A stretch of 64,000 nt of DNA from Agrocybe praecox (lineage: Eukaryota > Basidiomycota > Agaricomycetes > Agaricales > Agrocybaceae), in contig OZ024843.1 of the NCBI GenBank assembly GCA_964017145.1, positions 1,851,001 through 1,915,000 of the forward strand. Reading direction: 5' to 3'. The notes beneath the pieces were generated by a model. The model saw only the letters and a program-made list of their open reading frames with translations, was not told the DNA's origin and ran no database searches. The first letter of the stretch is position 1. Each line of letters starts with the position of its first letter. Position numbers and translations under genes: made by a program. Positions 32,226 through 42,445 of the stretch are shown here, piece by piece.

Positions 32226-34596
32226 TTATGACGCGCTGGAGGACAGGATATTTGGCCACTTGAGTTTCAGGCCTTCGAGCCAGCGCATGTAAAGGAGCTC
32301 AGCGATGGGCGATTTCCTTGCTGAATTCGAATTCGAATTCGAGTCGCCTGGGTTTGAAGCAGCTGGTGATGACATCGGGGAAGGGGGACTTGATGATGAT
32401 GAAGATGGTAAGCCAGATATATCCTCCTGCTCTTCTGTGACGACGAGGCCTTTGGCGGTCATCTCACTCCTGCGGATGATACGTTTGTGAGGGAAAAGAC
32501 TTCGTGATGTCTGAACGTGTTGTCTGATGCCTGGACTCCTGTTGCAAGAAATAGTCAGCAATGGGAGTCACACAAGAGGAAACAGGAGTGTTTACTCGTT
32601 AATGCCTTGCAGTATGTCAAGAACCACGTTGTATGCTAGTTCAGGGTTTACTTCCTTGAGTTCAGCGAATCCTCTTTGAAGCATGCTCAGTGATTCAATC
32701 TCGCGAGCGTCCATATCGTCGTGGATTGCCTGATAAATTTCAGTTGAAGAAAGGTAATAAATGATAAGTAAAGATACCGTACCTTGCTTAAAACCGGTAA
32801 AACGACCTCATCCACTAATGACCGTCCTGCTTTGGACATTTCGCTCGGAGCTCGAGTGTGTCCTGAAGGTGAACGTGGCGACGTGGGCCCTGCTTCCTTG
32901 CGTATGCTGCCCACAAACTCAGATGATAACCGCAACGAACCCGCACCATCAACCTTTTTAACTGGCCGGATCGTGTCGACGCCAGTACCAAGATCCGCGG
33001 GACTAAGAACAGTACCACGACCATCTATTGAAGTGCGCGCTGCGTAAGACGCACGTCGTGGAGATCGCATTGACCCGGAATACGCAGGGGGTGCTCCTAG
33101 AAGCCATGTCAACCCGTTGTAGAACAAAAGGAAGAGGAATACAAATTACCTGAGAGTGCATCTTCAATAGGTTCCGATGCTGAACGGAGGGGCTTGATGA
33201 TCACTGTTGAGTGTGCTGCATCGGTATTCATACCAAGGCCACTAGAAACCAAAGGGTCACTCCCTCTTGTAGCCGCATCAGTGACTATTGACGAATAACC
33301 GTCAGCCTCGTATAACAATTCATCATCATCTTCGTCCTCTTCTTCTGCTACCATGCCAGGAGGCATTGTCAGATCATGAACAGTTCCACGGAATGTACCC
33401 AGCGCCGCCATAGACTTGACAGTATCAAAGTTCCACTCGCTTCGTATTGTACTGTTGGTGTTCCATGTGTCATTACTTCTGATAGAAGCATGATTAACCT
33501 GGCCTTTGGGAGGAGAACGAGCGCGATAATCTTGGTATCGCTCAATTAACTCGGTCAAATATGAGGTTTTCTTTGCGGTTCGAATGAAGCGATGTTGAAG
33601 TAATTCATTCGCGCTAGGACGCTGTAGAAGGCGCTAAATATAATATTTCTCGGACCGGTTGTTAAAGCAACCTTACCAGTTTGGGATCCTTGGTCAAACA
33701 TTGTGCCACAAAATCCTTGAAGGTAGCGGAAAAGGGACCATCCAGTGTTGGTGGTTTGGCCTTGGGTATTAGGAACAGAACACGCATTGGATGGTATTCA
33801 GCCAACGGAGGTTCCCCCTTCGCCATCTCGATGGCTGTGATGCCTAAGCTCCACATGTCTGCCTTTGCATCATATCCTGCCTGTCGAATGACTTCAGGTG
33901 CCATCCAGAAGGGGGTTCCCACGAATGTATGTCGAAGAGTGTTGGTGAGCTGAGCCGCTACACCGAAATCCGCAAGTTTAACTTTGCCAGACGAAGATAG
34001 AAGAATGTTGGCTGCTTTGATATCACGATGGATGGTGCCTTCGCTGTGAAGATAATCAAGTCCAAGAAGCAGCTCACGACAGACTACTGCTATATGCGCC
34101 TCCGAGAAAACACCAGGTTTCAGAAGATCTAAGCAGGATCCTCCAGCAAGGTACTCCATTATAATCCATAGTTTGTAGTTGACCACAAAAGAGCCGTAGT
34201 ACCGTGTCACGTATTCCGAGTCGCATTGCGCAAGGCTGGCTATTTCTTGCTGGATTTCTGAGATGTCATCATCGGAGTCTTCTAGGTCTGCACATCATGA
34301 TAATAAGCAAGATGGAAGCAAGCCAGTCTGCAATGACCCGTACCAATCTGTTTCACGGCAACGATTTGCTTTGTATCATTGTGAATTGCCTTGTACACAG
34401 TTCCAAAGCTTCCGGTGCCTAATTTCTCAAGGAGGGTGTACTGACTGACGGGATTGCTGCTTGGAATAGGATAAGGCTCGCGAGGTCGGGCCTTGGACTC
34501 TAGTTTGGGGGAAGCCGATGGAGAACGAGGGGATTTCTGCTGTAAGCTAGAGTCGTCAGAACGGGACTGCTTCCTAGCTATCTGGTTTTGAGGCAT
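32226..34596 (-). CDS. STE20-family serine/threonine kinase, germinal-centre kinase III type
   Basis: GCK-III kinases (Nak1/Kic1/Don3 and animal MST3-type) act in morphogenesis and cytokinesis networks with NDR kinases. The kinase domain includes [20 protein letters not shown] (Gly loop), IVAVKQIDLE (Lys), [34 protein letters not shown] (catalytic loop), [11 protein letters not shown] (DFG), [14 protein letters not shown] (STE20 signature), and [20 protein letters not shown]. After the domain come [13 protein letters not shown], a disordered acidic and Ser-rich region, a conserved helix ([40 protein letters not shown]), and a C-terminal [18 protein letters not shown] chose ATG at 34594-34596 ([10 protein letters not shown]), since the frame upstream has only a TTG. 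About eight introns, roughly 640 residues. Subgroup assignment is by motif likeness only. Confidence 0.87.
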
Positions 34597-35032
34597 AGGG
34601 AAGGGAAAGAAAGAAAGTTGGTGCGATAACGCCAAGAAGCGTTCTCAGTCGTGACCTCATGCACGAAAGAATGTCATGACAGCACGTGGTTTTCTCCGCT
34701 CATCATCCAGCAATAGACCGTGGAAGAAACGCTCACCATCGTCGGGCTCTATCAATACAAACGCTCAGTGATGGTGAGAAGGAACATCATATGTTATTCG
34801 GGGAAATGCGACACCGAGCCTCTCAATTCGTAGCGCCTGTTGTGTCTCACTTACTCCCTTACACGACCAGAGGTTCCAAATTTATAATGTTATGTAATCA
34901 GCGCTACCGCACAGAACTCGCTATAGTGTCAAGGTTTATGGCATATTGAGAAAAAAAATGGAGTGTATGTGTAGTTACAGCATATGCATAAACCCATAGA
35001 CGACACCCAGATCCGCACGGCTCTCCAAACCC
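34597..35032. other. Intergenic gap, kinase - RPL35
   Basis: Promoter of the kinase gene and 3' region of RPL35, both on the minus strand. No gene or RNA recognised. Confidence 0.4.
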
Positions 35033-35580
35033 TCAAGCCTTGACTGCGTACTTCCTGATAGGGAAGTTCTGGTCCTTCTTGGTCTGCTTCAAGGTCTTTA
35101 GCGAAGCTTCGTGCTAATAAAGATCGTAAACGGTATAAGATTCATGAATCATAATGGTTAGCGCTGTGGCGCACCTTGGTCAACCGCCGTCTGATAGCCC
35201 TTGTCTTCTTTGTTCGGAGGTCGAGGGGGAGGTACTTCTTGTCCTTGTAGTATTCACGGAGGTTTTGGCGGGCCTTCTGGTTCATAACGGTAAGGACGCG
35301 GGCAATGGACTTGCGGACGGCAGAGCTATGTGAAATTATCCAAGTCAATACAATTTTCAGAAATCACAGCAAGTCCACGCACATTTTGGTCAACTTGGAA
35401 GCCGATCCACCAGCAATCTTCTGCACTCGCAGAGTGAGGAGTTCGTTCTTCAACTCAAGAAGTTGCTTAGACAAGTCATTCTTCGACCTAGAAACCAGGA
35501 TCAATATGCAGTCCTCTCTTCCAGCCCCTCATTTCCTTCACGCACTTGGATTGGAGTTCGTAGGCCTTGACTTTTGCCAT
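35033..35580 (-). CDS. RPL35: 60S ribosomal protein L35 (uL29)
   Basis: L35 sits at the exit tunnel of the large ribosomal subunit and contacts SRP and nascent-chain factors. The sequence runs [100 protein letters not shown], and ends [10 protein letters not shown]. It matches eukaryotic L35 end to end at about 122 residues. Three introns (about 35488-35542, 35328-35384 and 35115-35175). ATG 35578-35580, TGA 35033-35035. The introns could host snoRNAs, as often in ribosomal-protein genes, but they are short and show no clear C/D or H/ACA boxes. HIS6 starts 303 bp away in the opposite direction. Confidence 0.96.
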
Positions 35581-35883
35581 TTTGGTGGGATCTATATCAC
35601 AAAATCGAAATTAGTCTCCGTTTCTCAACCTGCCGCATATCCCCCGGAAACGACAAAGCTCATCACTCCGGAGACAATGCAATTCAGCAGAAAAAATATC
35701 AATAGTTTACTCACCTTGAGGAGCGTCGTGCTTTGCGATGACCAAATTCCCACTTCCACATTTGCGTCCTGAACCTTATTTTGTGAACTGTAAAGCTGAT
35801 CCCACGCCACGGCAACCGGCATCTTATCTTATCTTCACTTTCTATTCCCGTCCGGTCATCTTATCTACCTTCAGTGTAAAACT
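35581..35883. promoter_or_regulatory. Divergent promoter region, RPL35 and HIS6, with GATA sites
   Basis: The genes are transcribed away from each other, so 303 bp serve both. On the HIS6 side three GATAAG elements (read as CTTATC on the plus strand) occur at 35823-35828, 35828-35833 and 35860-35865, within 20-60 bp of the HIS6 ATG. GATAAG is the core of fungal GATA-factor sites used in nitrogen regulation. Their proximity to the start codon may instead place them in the leader. Confidence 0.45.
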
Positions 35884-37186
35884 ATGCCAGTACGCTGTAG
35901 TTTGTTCAGACCGTGCATCGACCTGCACAACGGTCAAGTTAAGCAAATAGTAGGGGGAACCCTGTCCGACAGCTCTCCAGAAACATTGAGGACCAACTTT
36001 GTAGCAAGGTGCTCATTCGCCCGCCCTTCAACAAGATAGCCTGTTAATATTGAATCGTCATTTCCTGCGTGCAGACAATCTTCTGGAGAATTTGCAAAGA
36101 TTTACAAACAATATAATCTAGAAGGAGGTCATATAATCAAGCTTGGTCCGGGAAATGATGAAGCTGCTTTAGAAGCTTTGGCGGCGTGGCCAGGTTCGAG
36201 AACATCCGGCTACTGAAATGCTAAAAAACATCTAATGATCGAGAAAGCTTAGATTCTCTGCAAATTGGAGGCGGCATAAACGATTCAAATGCCAAATACT
36301 GGATAGACGCTGGTGCTAGTAAAGTATGGAGTGTCATATTTCTCGTGTTCTGGTTCTTACCGGTGCCGGGAAGATCATTGTTACGTCTTATCTGTTCCCA
36401 CAAGGCATTTTCTCTCTCGATCGTTTGAAGGCGGTATCTGGCGTCGTTGGAAAAGACAGGCTCGTAGTCGACGTTAGGTGGGTGATCTAGCATTCTTGAC
36501 GACCCAGATACTGACTGGGTGATGCTTTGATCCTAGTTGTCGACGCCGAGGAAACAAATGGCTAGTTGCGATGAACAAATGGCAAGATATTACCGATATG
36601 GAGGTATCGGAAGGTTAGAATTTTTTAACATAAAATATCCATCCATTTATGATGAGAAATTTCAGAATCGCTCAAAATGCTCGCCGAGTATTGCAGGTAT
36701 GTTGACTCTTGATTTTTATCGCCTAGGATTCTCAACTATTCGCAGTGAATTCTTAATCCATGCTGCCGACGTAGAGGGTCTTTGCCAGGGAATAGACGAA
36801 GAGCTCGTTCAGAGTATGTAAAGTGATACATCTTTCGGGTTTGATCTCCTGACGTGGAAACAGAACTCGGAGAGTGGGTTACGATCCCGACCACATATGC
36901 TGGTGGCGCCAAAGGTACTTGAATCATCTACGCCCCACCTTATCATACACCTGAATATGTCGAGAAAGATATTTCAGATTTAACTCTAGTCGACAAACTT
37001 TCAGGAGGTCGGGTAGATTTGACATACGGCAGGTTGGTTTCCTAATATCAAATAAGCTCTGAAAGCAGGTTGACGAATAAAATTCTCAGCGCCTTGGACA
37101 TGTTCGGGGGGACTCAAGTAAAATTCGACGACTTAGTGAAAGAAAACGCAATCCGGCAAGCGAAAAACAAGGCATTGGTAGCATAA
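35884..37186 (+). CDS. HIS6: HIS6, ProFAR isomerase of histidine biosynthesis
   Basis: The enzyme (phosphoribosylformimino-AICAR-phosphate isomerase, a TIM barrel in the cytosol) catalyses the Amadori rearrangement in the histidine pathway. Ten exons join in frame: 35884-36008, 36075-36193, 36253-36323, 36374-36477, 36537-36613, 36666-36696, 36746-36813, 36864-36914, 36978-37032, 37090-37186. The product is 265 residues, against about 261 in yeast. It reads [20 protein letters not shown] (catalytic Asp), [90 protein letters not shown], and [17 protein letters not shown]. All GT-AG boundaries are canonical. No open frame in the region reflects it well because the exons are so small. It converges on the next gene with 90 bp between stops. 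Confidence 0.95.
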
Positions 37187-37276
37187 AGATGGAATTTCAT
37201 TTTAGTACAGGTATCATGGCGAATCGCAAATATTTCCAAGAAAGAACGATACACTTCGGTGCAGTTGGTCCTCCAA

Positions 37277-39422
37277 TTAGTATTCGAATGAACTTTCCAT
37301 GATTCTTGTGAGATGTTCTCTGCCGTCGGAGCCGATAACATCTCCGATACCGGGCGCCAAATCCAGCACACGTCTCTGTGGCAAGGTTCCTTCGACCAAC
37401 TTTTCAATATCCGACTTTTGGTATCTTTTTTCAAGATTGACCATTAGTACATTGGCTACGAAAAGAGCAATGTCGCATACTCACCCAACTGCTTTAAGAC
37501 CACGAGGGACACCTAGATTATCCAAGAAACGAGCGATCGACTCGTAGAGATGGGCGCCTAGTTCCCTATCAGGGATACTATTAATAGATGGATCAGATAC
37601 GCTTGTTCCATTGAAGATAGCGAGTGCTTGACGGTGACGTTCGGGTGAAGAAGGCGAAGTGAATTGGAAGACTAATTGAAAGTGAGCACGTGAAAAAAGA
37701 GATTCAGCAAAGACAGGAATTACCAGCAGGACCGGTCAGTGCAACACTTAATTGGTATGTCAAGTCAGCTCTATGTTCAATTGATTTGACTGCGACCACG
37801 TACCTAATACCATGTGGGATTATAGGATGATCAGTAACATATCCGGCATGCTTATACTTGGGACCCTTCTTGTTTAGTCCGGAGATCTTAACAGAGAATC
37901 CATAAGAAATTGTCGGGATTAATAGATGAGATGGTGCTGCTTACAGGATAACTCATGCCGTGGCACAAGTGCACACCTGCATTCCCAAAGCCTATACCAG
38001 CGAATGAGGAAGCCAAACTATTTGAAATATTTTCAGTAATGATATATACCAGATGAAAACGTCGACATACAGCATTTGTTTGCGAGCCTCGTAATCATCG
38101 CGATTCTTGGCGACGCGAGGCAAGTATTTGACAGTGGTCTGAAGAGCCCATAGTGAGAAAATGTCAGCGACTGGGTTGCTTCCCTGATAAGCAGGTCGGA
38201 GGATAGGATTCGCAGGTCGTGGCGTGCGCTCAGTGTATCTTCAGGGTATAATCAATCAGACTAATCGTTTTCGTATGACAAAAAAAACCCCACGGAATGG
38301 CTGTGTAACTCTCCATACTATGGAAAAGAACATCAAGGCCTGCACTAATATGAACTGCTGTCGGACAAGATTCCGTGTTTTGGGTATCCTGTCCACCGAG
38401 TTGGTCAGTATCTGGAACGGACTTCGCGTCGTTATAATTAAACCTACCACAATGCCCAGAACTGGCTTCATCGCTCGGTTGGCAATGCCAGTCTTGAAAG
38501 AGCGCGACGTAATATCAAGAATAGCAGTACCAGTGGTCTCTGAGCCCGTCCCTGCAGTCGTAGGCACGGCAATAAGAGGCAGCAATGCTTTGGTGATGGG
38601 AAGTCCCTTCCCAACTGGTGCATTAACGAAGTCCATCAAGTCGGCATCCTTGTAGATGGAAAACCTTGATGAAATGAGCATTGATTATGACGTCCTACGG
38701 GGTGAGAACCTTACAGATTTGCTGCCTTGGCCGTATCAATGACGCTACCGCCTCCAACACTGGTATACATTGCTCGTCAAGACGGGGAAAGGGTGTCATT
38801 ACAATGCAGAAACGCACGCAAGGATATGACTAAAGTCATGTTTACGAGCCCAGGAGATGGCGTCGCGCCAGCTGTCTTCTGTGGGCTCTGCAACCACACG
38901 ATCGTACACTTCAAAAGGAAGGTCGGATTCCGCCTCTAGTGCCGCAATAGCCTATATGGCACGCCAACGTTTGGTCACCCAATAGCTATCACTCGTTACA
39001 TTACACACTCACCGTCTTCATAGGACGAAGATTCGCGATATTGGGGTCCGTAAAGACACCAACCTGAAGCATACACGTTTGATGGCGAAGGGTCTGTGAG
39101 GGAACATTGTTACGGTACCTTGCGAGCCTTCATGTTCTTGAGATCCATTCCAACTTCAGCAGTGACACCGTCTCCAAACCTCAAGTTCGATGCTGCAACC
39201 TATGAGCCATTAGATATGGCCAGTCAGAAATTTACACGGAGAACACACCTCGAAGGCATATTCTTTCTCCACAGTGTGCACAGGGGTAGCGAAGTTCCTG
39301 AGCTGATTGATGCTTTGAAGTTGACTGCCTGGAGTCATTGCTGGACGGCATCCATGGCAAGGACACGCAGAGTTCTGAGAGGCATTTATGAGACGTAAGA
39401 TGGTATTCCTAGAAGCAGCCAT
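37277..39422 (-). CDS. ADHFE1: Hydroxyacid-oxoacid transhydrogenase, mitochondrial (iron-type ADH family)
   Basis: The enzyme couples oxidation of 4-hydroxybutyrate to reduction of 2-oxoglutarate. The N-terminus MAASRNTILRLINASQNSAC looks like a mitochondrial presequence; HTVEKEYAFEVAASNLRFGD and GMDLKNMKARKVGVFTDPNI are typical of this subgroup. The NAD region is VGGGSVIDTAKAANL; then PLIAVPTTAGTGSETTGTAI, an AGLDVLFHSMESYTA metal-ligand block, YLPRVAKNRDDYEARKQMLL, FAGIGFGNAGVHLCHGMSYP (further His ligands), and HAGYVTDHPIIPHGISVALT. The C-terminus is DGREHLTRIMESSFEY. About ten introns. ATG 39420-39422, TAA 37277-37279; about 490 residues. It differs from short iron ADHs by the presequence and the GNAGVHLCHG block of ADHFE1 proteins. 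Confidence 0.92.
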
Positions 39423-39907
39423 GGAAGTGCAAGTGATAGTGAGGCTGAGAGCCCCTGGTTGAACATCCCTTCCATGCTCCGGACCGGCTATTAAAACCTG
39501 GGGAAGGGGGAGTGATAAATATAGATGCCGATCTGCCGGATAGTCTAATCCTTGCCTGACAACGGTTGGCCTGCCTGTACTTATTCCATTCAACCAGACT
39601 CAAGGTCGACATGGATCTACATTCTCTATAGCAAGCATGGAACAGTATTCTCGGTGCAATCAGTAGCTTTAGTTGTCGAAAAAGACAAGAAAAATGGGAG
39701 AAATAAATTTACGTACACATGATTCCCACATCAAAAAAGACAAACAAGGACCAAGGCTTCCCGTTTCACAGCCTTGAACCTGCGGTCAGACGACGACGGT
39801 CAAGTCGTTGGCTTCGACAAACGCCTCCCCCTCCTCCTCCCTATAATTATTACTCCCTATCAGCACGTTCATTATATCATATAACATTCGTTATTCACTC
39901 CACGAGG
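39423..39907. promoter_or_regulatory. Divergent promoter region, transhydrogenase and aspartic protease
   Basis: 485 bp between two divergent starts. The right part has a C/T-rich block (cctccccctcctcctcccta, 39823-39842) and an AT box (tataattatta, 39842-39852) about 60 bp before the protease ATG, a plausible core promoter. No gene seen. Confidence 0.45.
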
Positions 39908-42150
39908 ATGAAATTCTATCCGTCTTTTTCATTGGCCGTCATGGCCACTCTCACGTCAGCTCACATCGTCAAATTCAAGAAAGTCCAACTTTCATCAGGG
40001 CTTCAGAGACGCTCATCCCCCTCCGACCTCCAAACGAACATCGACGCAGAATCTTCCGATAGTTCCTTCGATCTTAAGTAGGTTTTAGCCTTTCACTACC
40101 CAAAATTTGAATGGCGCTAAAGCGGGTTCGCAGTACTGTTCATGACCTGATTTATATTGCCAATGTATGCTCAACTTTCTGGTTTTCATTCTTTATATCT
40201 GCTTAATGCATTCCAGATCACCATAGCAGGAGTTGGTTAGTGTGTTTTGTCAGTCTAGTTTGTCCTTTGGCGCTAACTTCATCCAGATTATCCTGTCCAG
40301 CTTGACACGGGCTCGTCGGATGTATTCGTCAAAGGCAAAACACATCCTCTACCAAATTCTACACCGACAGTGAGTATTCACCCAGTTTGTTTTCGCGTAT
40401 TGCCCTAACAATTTCATTGCAGGGTCTCACCGCCAATCTAACTGTGGGTCTAAACCAGAATCAAGTCGTTGCGTCCTCTAATGTCTACTTCTGTAGTATG
40501 CGATTGGTTGGGCGTCTGGGGATATAGTGTATGCAGCGGTGGAGTTTGTTGGGTATATCTTTTTCACATTGTCACTATTGCAACTCTCTAATTGTTTTTT
40601 TTAAGGATAAACGTTTCCTCCCAAGCACTTCTTGACGCCGACACGGTGGATAACCCAGCATTCACCTACGGTGCCCAAGGCATTGCAGGGCTTGGGTTCA
40701 CCCGACTGTCCTCAATTGACTTCGCCATCAACGGTACCAACAAATCAAGTGGACGCAGTCTATTATTCAATCTCTTCGAAGCCAATCCATCAGAACCAAA
40801 CTTTATTGCCTTTGCTCTGCAGAGAAGTAGTGAACCTGGCGATGATGTGGAAGGGAGTTTTTCAGTCGGTAAGGATGGGAGCCTGCTCCGCACAAAAAAT
40901 GATGTATAACTTTTTGCCGGCAGGGGAAATTGATCCCACATATTCCGCAGTTATGGGCAATGCGAAGATTCCTACTTGGCCCATTCAAAATCCATACCGG
41001 TGGAACGTTCTGGTCGACGCTATCATTGTCTTGAATGAGACAATCACCGTACCAACTACCAAGGTCTCTGGTGCCCCAAGCAATAAGGCTGTTGCCTTAA
41101 TGGACAGTGGTTCTTCCTACACGTATGTGTTCTTTTTACTATCTATACAGGGTGAATACTTATTTGTCTTGTAATAACATAGATATGCGCCAAAGGAAAT
41201 TTGTGATGCGATCTACGGCAACATAGATGGAGCCTCTTACGATCCAGCATTAGGTTACTGGAATGTCCCTTGTTCGGCAGAAATCAACATGGCAATGCAG
41301 ATAGGGTTAGTAATTTTTGCCACGCGTAAGATAATTTCCTCTGGTCTCACCTTCCTTTCCGACAGCACCCAGGTCTTCCCTATACACCCCCTCGATGTAA
41401 ACCCAAGCCTGCCGGCCAATCCATCTCAGTGCATTGGATCATTCATCCCTCAGTCATTCTCGGTGGGAATCGATTTGTATGCGTCAATTATAACCCCTGC
41501 AAGACAATTATATTGACATTGTTTATAGCGACTGGTTAGTAGGCGATAACTTCTTACGATCGGTCTATTCCATGTACGACTTCGGAGATTTCGATGACGC
41601 CCAAAATATGGGAGATCCATACATGAAATTCCTGTCTATTGTAGACCCAGACCAAGGCTCGGTTGATTTCCACAATGAGCGCGGAGGAACACCAAGGACC
41701 AACATCACCTTTGTCGGCCTGGATGGCATCTCTGTCGCCCCCAGCTTTTCTATTTCCACTGACATCTCGGAGTCTCTCGAACTCATCGGCAAATTCATTC
41801 CCGCAATGCTTGGTATAGTTGCTCTCAACGCTCTGATCCTCATCGTTTGCTGCATCGTATGGCTGGTTTCATTCTGCCGCAAACGCAGCCTGCGCGCTAT
41901 TCCCCGCATTCCTCGTAGTCGCCAGACACCTTCACCCCTCAACTCCACGAATTTGGCCAACCTCAGTGCCATGCCCATGAACGGCAGAAATTCCTACATC
42001 GCTGGTTCTCCATCATCTTCAAAGCACACGTACGAACCAGTTTCAATGGCGTTGACAGAAGACACATTTGTGCCTCCAAGCCCAGCCTTCCACAAGATTG
42101 GCCGGGACGGCCAACCAGCTCCTGGGGACAGACCAAAATCTGTCGCGTAG
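39908..42150 (+). CDS. Pepsin-like aspartic protease with C-terminal membrane anchor (A1 family)
   Basis: Signal peptide MKFYPSFSLAVMATLTSA. The first catalytic motif is VQLDTGSSDVFVKG and the second is VALMDSGSSYTYAP; the flap-side region reads INVSSQALLDADTVDNPAFT and YGAQGIAGLGFTRLSSIDFA. The end of the catalytic domain has the expected IPQSFSVGIDFDWLVGDNFL and FLRSVYSMYDFGD. A single transmembrane helix (FIPAMLGIVALNALILIVCC) leads to a cytoplasmic tail of about 95 residues rich in Ser, Pro and Arg. About nine introns, including internal exons of 19 nt (40217-40235) and about 25 nt. ATG 39908, stop 42148-42150, roughly 560 residues. Both catalytic Asp are present, so it should be active. 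A yapsin-like wall or surface role is possible but inferred. Confidence 0.9.
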
Positions 42151-42284
42151 TTGAATGAACGGAATGAATTTATGCCTTTTTAATGGACACTTCAGCTACC
42201 ATCGTAGTGCTTTGCCATACTAGTTAGTAGTTTGTTTGCGGACTTTTCTTAATATGTGTCGTGGATATGGATTCTCTGGCGCAC

Positions 42285-42320
42285 GCTGGTCGCTTTCTAA
42301 TAGCTGGTCGCTTTCTAATA
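42285..42320. repeat. 18-bp perfect tandem duplication
   Basis: The unit gctggtcgctttctaata occurs twice in a row with no mismatch (42285-42302, 42303-42320), in the convergent gap between the protease and the PPR gene. It probably arose by slippage; no function is suggested by its position in two 3' UTRs. Confidence 0.9.
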
Positions 42321-42445
42321 CAGATATCTATCAAATATTTCCTGTCTTTATTGGATTAAGATTTTTACATTAGGTGAGTAGTAAATTCCATAATATGGAC
42401 TAGAGGTATCTATATGTGTGTGGGGGGGTGCTGGGTTTGTTGACG

